Shown here: positions 16,967 through 25,315 of the stretch, piece after piece
Position numbering within the stretch: the first letter of the stretch is position 1
Layout of the letters: every line of letters begins with the position of its first letter
Notes under the pieces: generated by a model
What the model saw: only the letters and a program-made list of their open reading frames with translations
Database searches by the model: none
Told to the model about the DNA's origin: nothing
Translations under genes and position numbers: made by a program
Assembly: GCF_900659615.1 (NCBI RefSeq)
Contig: NZ_CAACUY010000018.1
Location: 26,245 to 90,244 of the forward strand
Direction of reading: 5' to 3'
Length of the DNA: 64,000 bases
Origin: Actinomadura fibrosa
GTDB lineage: Bacteria; Actinomycetota; Actinomycetes; Streptosporangiales; Streptosporangiaceae

Positions 16967-18481
16967 TCAGCCGACTGCGAAGTCCTGGTTGGTACCGGGG
17001 GCGTTCTTGCACGGCCATTGGTCGAGTTGCTGGCCGAGGTTGCCACCGGCGCCGTAGACGTCCAGGCACAGGCCGCTGTTCTTGTTCTGGAACTCGTAGG
17101 AGCCGTCCGACTGCTGGATGGGCAGCCACATGGTGTTGGCGGCGCCGTTGCGCGTCTGCTGAACGATGTCGGGAGTGCCGGCGGTGGTGGAACTGTTGGC
17201 CACGGCTACGACCAGGCCGGAATTCTGGGCCTGGAGTTCGCCGTAGCCGCCGGAGCCGGGAAGGAACTGGAACTGCTGGTTGGTCTGGCCGTTGCACGTC
17301 CACTGGTCGATCGCCGCGCCCGATGCGCCGGTAGCGCCGTACACGTCCAGGCACAGACCGTCGTTGGCGACGGTGAGCCGGTGGTAACCGCTCGGATAGC
17401 CGCCCCCCGTGCCTCCCGTTCCGTAACCGGCGGCGGTGATGCTGGCCTGCACCGCGTTCTCGGTGGCGTCGGACGGATAGCCCGAGGTCATCACACCCTC
17501 ATAGAAGGTGCCGGCGGAACCGATACTGTTGTCGCCGCCTGTGCCGAGGATGATGGCACCCTGTTTGCGCATCGGGTTATAGCCCGCGACGTTCGGACGG
17601 GGTCCGCTGTAGAAGGTGGAAAGGCCACCGGACTGGGCGTTGCCGGCCCGGATGGACCACAGGTTCGGGCCGCCCTTGATGATGGCGGTGAGATACCGAT
17701 GGTTGACGGTCGGATCATTGGCGTTGTAACCGGCGTTCACGCCGGAGTACAGGCCGTTCTCCAGATCGGCCATGACCCAGGGGCCGTTGCCGGTGCCGTA
17801 ACCCCAGACCCTGATGTTGCCGAAGTAGATGGCCTCCATCGTGCCGTTGCCGTCGTCCCGGCTGTCGGTCTCGGCGTTTCCGTAGTCGAAGCAGCAACCG
17901 CCGTTGTAATGGGTGCCGTCGAAAATCGCGTACATGCCTTCGGGGTTGTCTCCGGTCGCGACGCCCGAAGTGCGGTTGTTGCGGTAGCCCGTGCCGGGAG
18001 CGACGTAGACGCCGTAGGCCTTGTGGCCGTTGAGGACGGTGGGCGCCGCGGTCGCGTCGGCGAGGTTGTCGTATCCGCCCGGAGCCGGGCCGCGGAACCC
18101 TCCGGGAGGCGCCTGGGTCAGGTGATTGCCGCGGCCCGACTGATCGTAGATGACGGTGATCAGGCAGGTCGTGCCGGAGCAGAAAGAATCCTGCGCGGCC
18201 GCGTCGGCGACACCGCCCGGGCTCAGCACCCCGATATCCCGAGTCGAATTGTCGGAGGAGCGCCGCACCTGGTAGAGCGAGCCGTTGTAGGAGGCGAACA
18301 ATGCACGGGTCGTGCTGTGCGCGGCCACGCACGGTGTACCGGCGGCGGCGTAGATGTCGCAGGGCTGCGACGCCGCCGCATGGCTCACCGGGACGCCCAG
18401 TCCGAACATGGCCGTCACTGTGGCCGTCAGAATCGCGACGATGAATCGGGCCCGCCGACGACCCGTTTGGGGTGGCAACAC
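16967..18481 (-). CDS. Secreted GH54 alpha-L-arabinofuranosidase with CBM13
   Basis: A 504-residue secreted enzyme that should release arabinose side chains from arabinoxylan or arabinan. A signal peptide (to about residue 35, SHA|AAS) precedes a GH54 (AbfB-type) catalytic domain, residues 40-340. From knowledge of fungal AbfB, Glu216 in GTMEAIYFG is the predicted nucleophile and Asp317 in GTGGDNS the acid/base; the vicinal Cys196-Cys197 pair is also present. The C-terminus (about 373-504) is a ricin-B-type CBM13 with QxW repeats (LCLDVYGATGA...QWTC) in place of the CBM42 found in fungal homologues. It lies 83 bases after the GH27 gene and is probably co-transcribed. Confidence 0.9.
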   Translation of the reverse strand: MLPPQTGRRRARFIVAILTATVTAMFGLGVPVSHAAASQPCDIYAAAGTPCVAAHSTTRALFASYNGSLYQVRRSSDNSTRDIGVLSPGGVADAAAQDSFCSGTTCLITVIYDQSGRGNHLTQAPPGGFRGPAPGGYDNLADATAAPTVLNGHKAYGVYVAPGTGYRNNRTSGVATGDNPEGMYAIFDGTHYNGGCCFDYGNAETDSRDDGNGTMEAIYFGNIRVWGYGTGNGPWVMADLENGLYSGVNAGYNANDPTVNHRYLTAIIKGGPNLWSIRAGNAQSGGLSTFYSGPRPNVAGYNPMRKQGAIILGTGGDNSIGSAGTFYEGVMTSGYPSDATENAVQASITAAGYGTGGTGGGYPSGYHRLTVANDGLCLDVYGATGASGAAIDQWTCNGQTNQQFQFLPGSGGYGELQAQNSGLVVAVANSSTTAGTPDIVQQTRNGAANTMWLPIQQSDGSYEFQNKNSGLCLDVYGAGGNLGQQLDQWPCKNAPGTNQDFAVG

Positions 18482-18564
18482 AAGAACCTCCTCTTGTGAC
18501 GGATGCCGAGAGATCGGGCGTTGGGAGTGGCTGCCTCAGCCGCCAGGCACGGTCGCGGCGCGGC

Positions 18565-20250
18565 TCATCCGATGCTCCATTGCTGGTTGGAGCCGCCGTT
18601 GCACGTCCACAGCTCGACTGGTGTGCCGTTGGCAGTACCGGCACCGGTGACGTCCAGGCACAGTCCGGACTGGGCACCGGTGATGGTGCCGTCCGCGTTC
18701 AGCAGCCATTGCTGGTTCGCGCCCTGGTTGCAGTCCCAGATCTCGACCTTCGTGCCCGGCGCGGTCTGGTTGTTGTAGGCGTCCAGGCATTTGGTACCGC
18801 CGTAGACGGTGAGCTGTCCCGCGCTGTAAGTCCAGGTCTGGTTGACGCCGCTGTTACAGGTCCAGATCTGCAGTTGTGCCCCATTGGCCTGCGTGGAGCC
18901 CGGCACGTCCAGGCATTTGCTCGCGCCATTGGCGTGGACCGCTCCGGTGGGGTTGGTCGTGGTGCTGCCCCCGGCCACCCGGAACATGACGGCGCCGTGC
19001 GCCGGAACCGAGGCGGTGATGGTGCCCGTGGTGGTGGAGACACTCCCGGTCCACAGGTTGGTCAAGGTGTAGCTTGAGGCGCCCGACTTACCGACCGCAC
19101 CCGCCGTGGTGGAGATGGTCGCGGCCGATCCGGTCTCGTTGAACAGCACCACCGAAACATCGCCGTTGGACAGCGGCTTGGCCAGCACGTCGTGGCCGCC
19201 CGAGGCCGACACCTGGGTCCCCTGCCTGCCGAGCGGATCCTGGTCGACCGCGATCACAGCCCGGTTCGTCAGGATCGACAGAGTGGACGAGCTGGCGTTC
19301 ACCAGGTTCCCGCCCTCGATGAGCGGTGCGGCCATCTCGGCCCACAGGCTGAACTCGGCCTGGTCCTCGGTGGCGCTCATCCCGTTGCCGATCTCCAGCA
19401 TGTCCGGGTCGTTCCACGCACCGGGCCCGGCGTAGGGGGCCAACCCCCGGTTCACGTGGAAGTTGGACAGCATGCTGGAGAAGTTGGGCTGGATGTCGGT
19501 GGTGGTGCGCCACAGGTTGGCGACCGGGCCCGCCCAGGTCCACGGTTGGACGCTGGCGTCCCAGCCGTTGCACATGCTGAAGACGATCGGGCGGCCGGTC
19601 GCGGCGAGCGCGTCACGCGTCCGCGAGTACAGCGTCTTGGCGACCTGCTGATGCGACTGCCCGGGGAAGCTCCCGAACGGGATGTTGCACCAGTCCTCCT
19701 TGAGGTAGTCGACCCCCCACGAGGCGAACAGGTTCGCGTCCTGCTGTTCGTGCCCGTAGCTGCCCGGGTAACCGGCGCAGGTAGCGGTCCCGGCGTCCTC
19801 ATAGATCCCGAACTTCAACCCGAGCGAATGCACGTAGCCGGCGACCGCGGCGATGCCGTCCGGGAACTTCGCCGGGTCGGCGACCAGGTTGCCGCCGGCG
19901 TCCCGGGCGGAGGACATCCAGCAGTCATCGATGTTGACGTACTGGTAGCCGGCCGCCTGCATGCCGTTGTTGTGCATGGCCAGCGCCGTCTGCTTCACCA
20001 GCTGCTCGCTGACGTTGCAGCCGTAGGCGTTCCAGTCGTTCCAGCCCATCGGCGGTGTCCGCGCCAGCCCGTTGCCGAGAGCGGAGGCACGCGGTGCCGG
20101 AACCAGCACGGTCACCGGGATGAGCAGCAGGAACAGCGCCGCGGCAAGCCACGTCCTTGTCGAGCGACCGATGATGTTAGCGCTAACATTCAAGCGCTGA
20201 CCAAAGAACCGGGAGCGGCTGATCGAGTACGAGCCAGGCGCGGGGTTCAT
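18565..20250 (-). CDS. Secreted GH27 alpha-galactosidase with CBM13
   Basis: A 561-residue exported alpha-galactosidase, cleaving terminal alpha-galactosyl residues of galactomannan or raffinose-type sugars. The membrane segment (LAAALFLLLIPVTVLVP) starts only near residue 35, giving a long n-region. The GH27 barrel starts at LARTPPMGWNDWNAYGCNV. Asp186 in YLKEDWC is the predicted nucleophile (family consensus KYD) and the Asp pair in WNDPDMLEIG (281, 283) includes the acid/base. A beta-sandwich follows, then a CBM13 from about 455 with three QxW-type repeats. The ATG at 20250 has GGAGGGGCG just upstream. A perfect LacI-type operator lies inside codons 21-26. Confidence 0.9.
   Translation of the reverse strand: MNPAPGSYSISRSRFFGQRLNVSANIIGRSTRTWLAAALFLLLIPVTVLVPAPRASALGNGLARTPPMGWNDWNAYGCNVSEQLVKQTALAMHNNGMQAAGYQYVNIDDCWMSSARDAGGNLVADPAKFPDGIAAVAGYVHSLGLKFGIYEDAGTATCAGYPGSYGHEQQDANLFASWGVDYLKEDWCNIPFGSFPGQSHQQVAKTLYSRTRDALAATGRPIVFSMCNGWDASVQPWTWAGPVANLWRTTTDIQPNFSSMLSNFHVNRGLAPYAGPGAWNDPDMLEIGNGMSATEDQAEFSLWAEMAAPLIEGGNLVNASSSTLSILTNRAVIAVDQDPLGRQGTQVSASGGHDVLAKPLSNGDVSVVLFNETGSAATISTTAGAVGKSGASSYTLTNLWTGSVSTTTGTITASVPAHGAVMFRVAGGSTTTNPTGAVHANGASKCLDVPGSTQANGAQLQIWTCNSGVNQTWTYSAGQLTVYGGTKCLDAYNNQTAPGTKVEIWDCNQGANQQWLLNADGTITGAQSGLCLDVTGAGTANGTPVELWTCNGGSNQQWSIG
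20174..20189. promoter_or_regulatory. Perfect LacI-family operator palindrome
   Basis: ATGTTAGCGCTAACAT is a perfect 16-base palindrome with the central CG of LacI/GalR-family operators that control sugar genes in actinomycetes. It lies about 60 bases after the chosen ATG of the alpha-galactosidase gene, inside the coding sequence, so it would block elongation or indicate that the true start or promoter is different. No LacI-type regulator gene is in the window. Confidence 0.65.
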
Positions 20251-20735
20251 CGCCCCTCCGTGCACGGAGACCATGGAGTGGACTGATTCTGAACGGGTCG
20301 CCGAACGATGTCCAGGAGGACGCGGATTTCCATGAAACTCCCAGGTCGAGCACCTGATCGTTTTCATGTGGCTGGTCGGCGCTTTGTCCGACCTCTCAAC
20401 ACGTGAGATGTATCGCTGGGTGCGGGCGGGCTCGGACCCCCTTCGGCGCAGGTGCCAGACCTGCTTGTTCGCAGCGTGTGCGCCTTGCAAGACGAACACC
20501 GGATATGCGGCAGGGGGTGTCGAGCGCACGAATACGACGACACCCCCTTCAGCGCCACTTTAGGCGGAGGTCCATTGCCGATTGCCACCGAAGTTGCAGG
20601 GCAGAATCGGCGGTCTGCGGCGCCGGTCCGGGTACGACTCGGATGCGAACACCGAATCGTTTCGCGAATCGTTCCGATAAGACGTTAGAACTCGATTACG
20701 TTCGGGCCGCTGCGGTGTGCGCGGTGGCCCCGTGC
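20251..20735. other. Intergenic region upstream of the glycosidase operon
   Basis: No gene is supported in these 485 bases; open frames on both strands lack recognisable products. It must contain the promoter of the GH27-GH54 operon. Near its right end the nine-base sequence CGAATCGTT occurs twice with a 12-base period (20653-20661 and 20665-20673), a possible protein-binding site of unknown owner. Confidence 0.4.
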
Positions 20736-21836
20736 TCACGTGTCCTTCTCGTCTCGCCAGCCGCCCGGCTCGGGGTGGTAGCCGTAGGCGGCGGCCCGTA
20801 CCGTGTCCTCGTCCTCCAGGCCGGAGCCGATCGCGCCGCCGACGGTGGCCAGCGAGCTGATGATCCAGGCCAGCATCAGGTAGTCGGTGACGTCGACCGG
20901 CCGCTCCAGGCTCTGTTCCAGCACCGACGTGTCGATCAGCAGCGCCGCGGCGAGGAGCGTCCCGGCGAACAGCGCCACATAGGACACCGCGGTGGCCAGG
21001 GTGAGGGTGAGGATCGTACCGAGGTTGAACATTCGGGCCAGCTCGGCCGGTGTGCTCGGGTCCGGTTTCTCCCACAGGTCGTGCGCGATGATCAGCCAGG
21101 CCACCAGCGCGGTCAGCCCGAGGAGCATGATCGCGGTGAGGCGGAGGGCGCCGAGCGCATCGCCCATCTGCCAGATGGTGTTGGTGGTGAGCGCGAACGC
21201 GGCCGTGCCGAAGGCGCCGACCAGGAGCTTGGACAGGCCGAGCAGGGCCCGTCCTGGACGGTTGGCCCGGACCATCCCGGCCACCAGCCGCACCCGGCCG
21301 GCCAGCCGCGAGGCGACGTAGGCCCGTTCCCCGGCGTCGGTTCCGCCGACCATTCGATGGACGGCGGCGACCCGGCCGGCCAGTGCCGGGCCGGCCGGCG
21401 GCACCCGCTCCTCGCGGGCGTCGGCGAGCAGCCGGGCCACGAGTTCGGGAACGGCCGCGCGGACGGCTCGCCGCTGGCGCAGCCCCAGCGCGGGCAGGGA
21501 CAGCAGCGCGACGCGGCGCCGGGCGGACGTCTGCGCGACCAGCGGCAACCGCTCGGTGTGCAGCGGCAGGTCGGTCAAGCAGATCGTGATGTCCCACCGG
21601 GCGTCGGCGCGCCGCTGGGCGAGATCGTCGAGGAGCGCCTCGACGCCGCCGTCGCGGCGGGGGGCCACCTCGCCCCAGCCCTCCCGGACGGTCCACCGCA
21701 CGTCCGCGTCCACCCGCTCGGCGAGCAGGTCGGCCAGCTCTGCGGTGAGCCGCGCCACCACCTGGGCCGGATAGTCCGGCGGGGTCGCCACGAGCCCGAC
21801 GACGATCTCCCGCCGACGCCGATCGTTGGTGGCCAT
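20736..21836 (-). CDS. Membrane protein of unknown function
   Basis: A 366-residue protein. The N-terminal half is soluble and alternates helices with conserved-looking pieces (IVVGLVATPPDYPAQVVARL, DITICLTDLPLHTERLPLVA). The C-terminal half has about four transmembrane helices (LVGAFGTAAFALTTNTIW, LTAIMLLGLTALVAWLIIAHDLW, LTLATAVSYVALFAGTLLAAALLI, YLMLAWIISSLATVGGAIGSGLE) and a charged tail with a Tyr-His-Pro element. I recognise the layout from other actinobacteria but not a named family. The ATG at 21836 has GAGGAG upstream. A strong hairpin separates it from the PfpI gene before it. Confidence 0.75.
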   Translation of the reverse strand: MATNDRRRREIVVGLVATPPDYPAQVVARLTAELADLLAERVDADVRWTVREGWGEVAPRRDGGVEALLDDLAQRRADARWDITICLTDLPLHTERLPLVAQTSARRRVALLSLPALGLRQRRAVRAAVPELVARLLADAREERVPPAGPALAGRVAAVHRMVGGTDAGERAYVASRLAGRVRLVAGMVRANRPGRALLGLSKLLVGAFGTAAFALTTNTIWQMGDALGALRLTAIMLLGLTALVAWLIIAHDLWEKPDPSTPAELARMFNLGTILTLTLATAVSYVALFAGTLLAAALLIDTSVLEQSLERPVDVTDYLMLAWIISSLATVGGAIGSGLEDEDTVRAAAYGYHPEPGGWRDEKDT

Positions 21837-21894
21837 GGACGCTCCTCGCCGGTAACCGGGCGAACCCCGACCTGCTACCCGCCGCCGCACGTCA

Positions 21895-21942
21895 CATGCG
21901 TCGCGCACGCAGGACGTGACCGACCCACGTGCGCGACGCATG
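21895..21942 (-). terminator. Hairpin terminator after the PfpI gene
   Basis: Perfect 15-base arms CATGCGTCGCGCACG (21895-21909) and CGTGCGCGACGCATG (21928-21942) lie 17 bases beyond the stop of the PfpI-family gene on the minus strand, ending the dehydrogenase-PfpI transcript. Confidence 0.6.
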
Positions 21943-21959
21943 GTCACGCCCGCAGGGCC

Positions 21960-22508
21960 CTACGGGGCTTTGGCGAACTCCTGCACGATGCGCTCGCAGA
22001 AGGCCGGCAGGTCGTCGGGCGACCGGCTCGTGGTGATGTTGCCGTCGGTGACGACCGGCTCGTCGACCACCTCGGCGCCCGCGTTGCGCAGGTCGGTGCG
22101 CACGCTCGGCCACGAGGTGAGCCTGCGGCCCCGCGCGACGTCGGCCTCGACGAAGTTCCACGGGCCGTGGCAGATCGAGGCGACCGGCTTGCCCGACCGG
22201 ACGAAGTCCCGGACGAACCGCACCGCGGCGGACTCCATCCGCAGCTTGTCCGGGTTCACCGTCCCGCCCGGCAGGAGCAGTGCCTCGTAGTCGTCGACCG
22301 ACACGTCGCCGACCAGCCGGTCCACGGGGAAGGTGCCGGCGTCTTCGAGGTCGTGGTCGCGCGCCTGGATCTCGCCGTCGGTGATCGACACCACGACGGT
22401 GCGGGCGCCCGCGTCGTCCAGCGCTCGCCGCGGCTGCTCCAGCTCGACCCGCTCGACCCCGTCGGCCGCGAGGATGGCGACCCGGCGCCCGTTCAGCTCT
22501 CCGGCCAT
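21960..22508 (-). CDS. PfpI/YhbO-like type-1 glutamine amidotransferase-domain protein
   Basis: A 182-residue DJ-1/PfpI protein of the PfpI/YhbO branch: RRVAILAADGVERVELEQPRRAL at the start, YEALLLPGGTVNPDKLR in the middle and the nucleophile elbow SICHGPW with the cysteine beside a histidine. Family members are described as stress proteins with protease, chaperone or deglycase activity; the last would suit a locus handling reactive aldehydes. Its ATG follows the dehydrogenase stop by one base; a GTG three codons earlier would overlap it. Either way the two genes are one translational unit. Confidence 0.88.
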   Translation of the reverse strand: MAGELNGRRVAILAADGVERVELEQPRRALDDAGARTVVVSITDGEIQARDHDLEDAGTFPVDRLVGDVSVDDYEALLLPGGTVNPDKLRMESAAVRFVRDFVRSGKPVASICHGPWNFVEADVARGRRLTSWPSVRTDLRNAGAEVVDEPVVTDGNITTSRSPDDLPAFCERIVQEFAKAP

Positions 22509-22509
22509 G

Positions 22510-23664
22510 TCAGGCACCCGCCCCCGCCGGGTGCAGGACGACCTTCGTCCAGCCGTCGTCCCGGTTGTCGAAGTGCTCGTAGGCCTCCGGCGCGCGGTCG
22601 AGGGGCAGTTCGTGGCTGACGATGAAGGACGGTTCGGCCTTGCCCCCGGCGATCAGGTCGCGGAGCTGCCGGTTGTACTTCTTGACGGGAGCCTGGCCGC
22701 TGCCGATGTGCTGGCCCTTGAACCAGAACATGCCGTAGTCGAGGGCGACCTTGCCCTGCTTGGCCAGCTCGTCGCTGCCCCCGGGGTCCTGGGGCACGAA
22801 GACGCCGACGTTGCCGATCCTCCCGGTGAAGCGCACCGACGCGACCAGCCGGTTCATCGTGAGGTTGGCCTGCTCCTGGCCGTCGGGCTCGTGCGCCTGG
22901 TAGCCGACGCACTCGCAGCCGTTGTCCGCGCCCAGGCCCATCGTCTCGTCCAGGACGGCCTGCACCGGGTCGACCTTCGAGTCGTCGATGGCGATCGCGC
23001 CGATGGACTCGGCCAGCCGCAGCCGGTCGGGGTGCCGGTCGACGACCATCACCTTGCCCGCGCCCCGGATGGTCGCCGAGAGGGCGGCCATCAGCCCGAC
23101 CGGGCCCGCGCCGTAGATGACCGTCTGGTCGCCGGGCTGCACGCCGGCCATCTCGGTGGCGTGGTAGCCGGTCGGGAAGATGTCGGCGAGCATCACGTAG
23201 TCGGTCTGGCGCTGCTCGGCGTCCTCGCCCAGCCGCAGGCAGTTGAAGTCGCCCCAGGGCACGCGTAACAGCTCGGCCTGCCCGCCGCCGTACGGGCCCA
23301 TGTCGGCGAAGCCGTACGCGGCGCCGGCCATGTTCGGCTCGGGCTGGGCTGTCAGGCAGTAGTTCGTCAGCTGGCGCTCGCAGTTCTTGCAGTGCCCGCA
23401 CGCGATGTTGAACGGCAGGACGACCCAGTCGCCCACCTTGACCTTGTCGACGCCGTCGCCGACCTCGACCACCTCGCCCAGGTTCTCGTGCCCGAACGAG
23501 CGGCCGGTCTCGAAGTCGGTCCGGCCCTCGTACATGTGCAGGTCCGAGCCGCAGATGTTCGCCGACGTGATCCGCACCAGGACGTCGGTCGGCCGCTCGA
23601 TCCGCGCGTCCGGCACGTCCTTGACGCTGACCTGCCGCGGCCCCTCGTACACCACTGCCTTCAC
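22510..23664 (-). CDS. Zinc-dependent dehydrogenase, glutathione-independent formaldehyde dehydrogenase type
   Basis: A 384-residue medium-chain dehydrogenase. The catalytic zinc site begins ANICGSDLHMYEGR and GHENLGEVVEVG, the structural zinc cysteines lie in CGHCKNCERQLTNYC, and the NAD fold starts TVIYGAGPVGLMAAL. The long loop with CECVGYQAHEP and the C-terminus DGWTKVVLHP are typical of the glutathione-independent formaldehyde/aldehyde-dismutase branch, which keeps NAD tightly bound. It should oxidise or dismutate small aldehydes. The GTG start has AAGGAGG five bases upstream. The PfpI gene downstream may repair aldehyde damage. Confidence 0.88.
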   Translation of the reverse strand: MKAVVYEGPRQVSVKDVPDARIERPTDVLVRITSANICGSDLHMYEGRTDFETGRSFGHENLGEVVEVGDGVDKVKVGDWVVLPFNIACGHCKNCERQLTNYCLTAQPEPNMAGAAYGFADMGPYGGGQAELLRVPWGDFNCLRLGEDAEQRQTDYVMLADIFPTGYHATEMAGVQPGDQTVIYGAGPVGLMAALSATIRGAGKVMVVDRHPDRLRLAESIGAIAIDDSKVDPVQAVLDETMGLGADNGCECVGYQAHEPDGQEQANLTMNRLVASVRFTGRIGNVGVFVPQDPGGSDELAKQGKVALDYGMFWFKGQHIGSGQAPVKKYNRQLRDLIAGGKAEPSFIVSHELPLDRAPEAYEHFDNRDDGWTKVVLHPAGAGA

Positions 23665-23802
23665 GACTACCTCCTTGTCGCAGATGCCTCCCTCCCTACG
23701 GAAAGCCCCTTGGGGCTGACTACCCCCGGCCAACCGCCTGAACCCACAGATAACTACGAGTGGTGCCCGAACAAGCACATAGCGTCACATAGCGAGGCCA
23801 CT

Positions 23803-23844
23803 CGCGTTCCGGTCGCCGGCACGGTCGTCGGCGACCGGAACGCG
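23803..23844 (-). terminator. Long hairpin terminator of the secreted protein gene
   Basis: Perfect 16-base arms CGCGTTCCGGTCGCCG (23803-23818) and CGGCGACCGGAACGCG (23829-23844) with a ten-base loop sit 19 bases past the stop codon of the minus-strand gene ending at 23863. Confidence 0.65.
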
Positions 23845-23862
23845 CGGGGCCTGGTCAGACCG

Positions 23863-24597
23863 CTATCGGCACGCGGGCAGGTGCGCGGCCTGGATGTAGC
23901 CCCACCGGCCCGACGCCGGGGCGTAGCCGAGGATCCATGCCGCCGAGGAGTGGTGCCCGCAGTGCTTGGTGGTGATGCGGAAGGCGTCGCCGCGGACGCC
24001 ATTGCCGATCACGAAGGACTTGGGGGCGCTGCGGAGCGTCCCGTTGGACCCGACCCGGATGAGGGTGCGCTGCTTCTTGCCTCGATGGGCCGCGCTGATC
24101 GGGACGGCCTTGACCTGGCCGTTGCCGCCGATGGCCCGCAGGTCGCCGAGCCTGGTGCCGCGGTCGCCCTGGCTGTAGGCGTACGGGTCGGTCAGGCAGC
24201 TCTTCGCGATGAAGCCCCAGCTGGGGTCCTTCTTCTTGGCGTAGTCCAGCACCAGGGCGTATCCCTTGTAGGTGTAGCGAACGCCCAGGTGGGTCCGCTT
24301 TCCCGCGGCGGTGCGGTGCTTGGTCCAGTGCCGGGGAGCGACCCCGCCCTTGGGGTAGTTGAGGTAGACGGGGCACTGGGCCTTCGCCAGCGTGGTCGAG
24401 TGGGTGTAGTGCGTGGCGGCGGCGGTGGCCGTCCGCCCGGAGACCTGGCCGGCCGCCTGAGCCGCCGTGGCGTGCGGCGCGCCGCCCGCGGCAGCCGCCA
24501 TGGCACTGGCGCCGCCTCCGAGGACGGCGAGGACGGCCAGGCCGCCCCCGAGGCACGCGCCGCGGGACGCCCGCAGCGCGGCGAGACTTGATCGCAT
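23863..24597 (-). CDS. Secreted protein of unknown function
   Basis: A 244-residue exported protein. MRSSLAALRASRGACLGGGLAVLAVLGGGASAMAA is a signal peptide with cleavage near AMA. The mature part begins with an Ala/Thr-rich linker, then a compact domain with four cysteines (AQCPVYLNYPKGG, KSCLTDP, KHCGHHS, LPACR) and SH3-like patterns (WGFIAKS, WGYIQAAHL), suggesting two SH3-like lobes. The SH3-like reading is an inference. The ATG at 24597 is preceded by GAGGAG. It is divergent from the HTH-kinase pair, and a repeated TGCAATCTT motif lies in the shared promoter region. Confidence 0.72.
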   Translation of the reverse strand: MRSSLAALRASRGACLGGGLAVLAVLGGGASAMAAAAGGAPHATAAQAAGQVSGRTATAAATHYTHSTTLAKAQCPVYLNYPKGGVAPRHWTKHRTAAGKRTHLGVRYTYKGYALVLDYAKKKDPSWGFIAKSCLTDPYAYSQGDRGTRLGDLRAIGGNGQVKAVPISAAHRGKKQRTLIRVGSNGTLRSAPKSFVIGNGVRGDAFRITTKHCGHHSSAAWILGYAPASGRWGYIQAAHLPACR

Positions 24598-24743
24598 GAT
24601 TCTCCTCGTGACCGGTGCTTCCAGGACTCGATGCCGGGACCGCCGCGACACGGGTGCCGCACGATCGACAGCGGGTGACATCCTCGATAGCGTTAGACGC
24701 AAGCAAAGATGTCGCACCGCCGACGCTAACCAACCGACCCCCA

Positions 24744-24772
24744 AGATCGCAATACTGCAATCTTAGATTGCA
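24744..24772. promoter_or_regulatory. Three overlapping TGCAATCTT half-sites, probable operator
   Basis: TGCAATCT and AGATTGCA flank a single T at 24756-24772, a perfect 17-base inverted repeat. A third, one-mismatch copy in the inverted orientation (AAGATCGCA) begins at 24744. The array lies just before the HTH gene ribosome binding site and within 150 bases of the divergent secreted-protein gene, so autoregulation by the HTH protein is the simplest reading. Confidence 0.5.
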
Positions 24773-24789
24773 TCAGGGAGGTGGCCGGA

Positions 24790-25305
24790 GTGCCGCGCGA
24801 GTTGTACGGGCTGGCCGAGATCGCCGAGACCCTCGGGCTGACCCGGCAGGCGGTGACGGTCTGGCGCAAACGCCGGAGCTGGGACATGCCCGAGCCCGAC
24901 GTGGAACTGGCTTCCGGGCCGGTCTGGCACAGCGACACGATCGAACCGTGGCTGCAGACCCAGCGCTCGCGCCTGAGCGGTGGCGATGACGCCCCGTCGG
25001 CGTGGGCCGCCGACGTCAGGCGGGCCGCACGCCGGCTTCTGCGGCTCCTGGTCCTCCAACTGGAGGAACCCGCGCGCCCCAACCTCATCCGCCAAGCGCT
25101 TCAGGACGTCGAGGACCTCCACCGCCACTTGGCGAACAGCACCGACGACCGCCGAGCCCGGCTGCTGGCACTGCTGGAACCGGCGGCGCGGCTCAACTCC
25201 CCCGAGGACCAGGACGAGCTGACCCGCGCGCTCATCCGAACGCTGCCGGATCTGGCCGATATCCTCGCCGCGGTTCAGAGCACCGGCGAACGGGCCGCGC
25301 AGTAA
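24790..25305 (+). CDS. Helix-turn-helix DNA-binding protein
   Basis: About 171 residues. The N-terminus (LYGLAEIAETLGLTRQAVTVWRKRRSWDMPEP) is a MerR/AlpA-like helix-turn-helix followed by a short wing (VWHSDTIEPWLQTQ), as in small excisionase-like DNA-binding proteins. The rest is helical, Leu/Arg/Glu-rich (AARRLLRLLVLQLEEP...EDLHRHLANS...RALIRTLPDLADILAAV), suited to oligomerisation. I prefer the GTG at 24790, eight bases after GGGAGG. The stop is ten bases from the kinase start, so the two genes form an operon and this protein may be the kinase target. Confidence 0.75.
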   Translation: MPRELYGLAEIAETLGLTRQAVTVWRKRRSWDMPEPDVELASGPVWHSDTIEPWLQTQRSRLSGGDDAPSAWAADVRRAARRLLRLLVLQLEEPARPNLIRQALQDVEDLHRHLANSTDDRRARLLALLEPAARLNSPEDQDELTRALIRTLPDLADILAAVQSTGERAAQ

Positions 25306-25315
25306 TCTCCCGCCT

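Noticed and set aside
20366..20563. Plus-strand frame with several cysteines upstream of the glycosidase operon
   Set aside because: No ribosome binding site, no homologous pattern, and it lies where the operon promoter must be.
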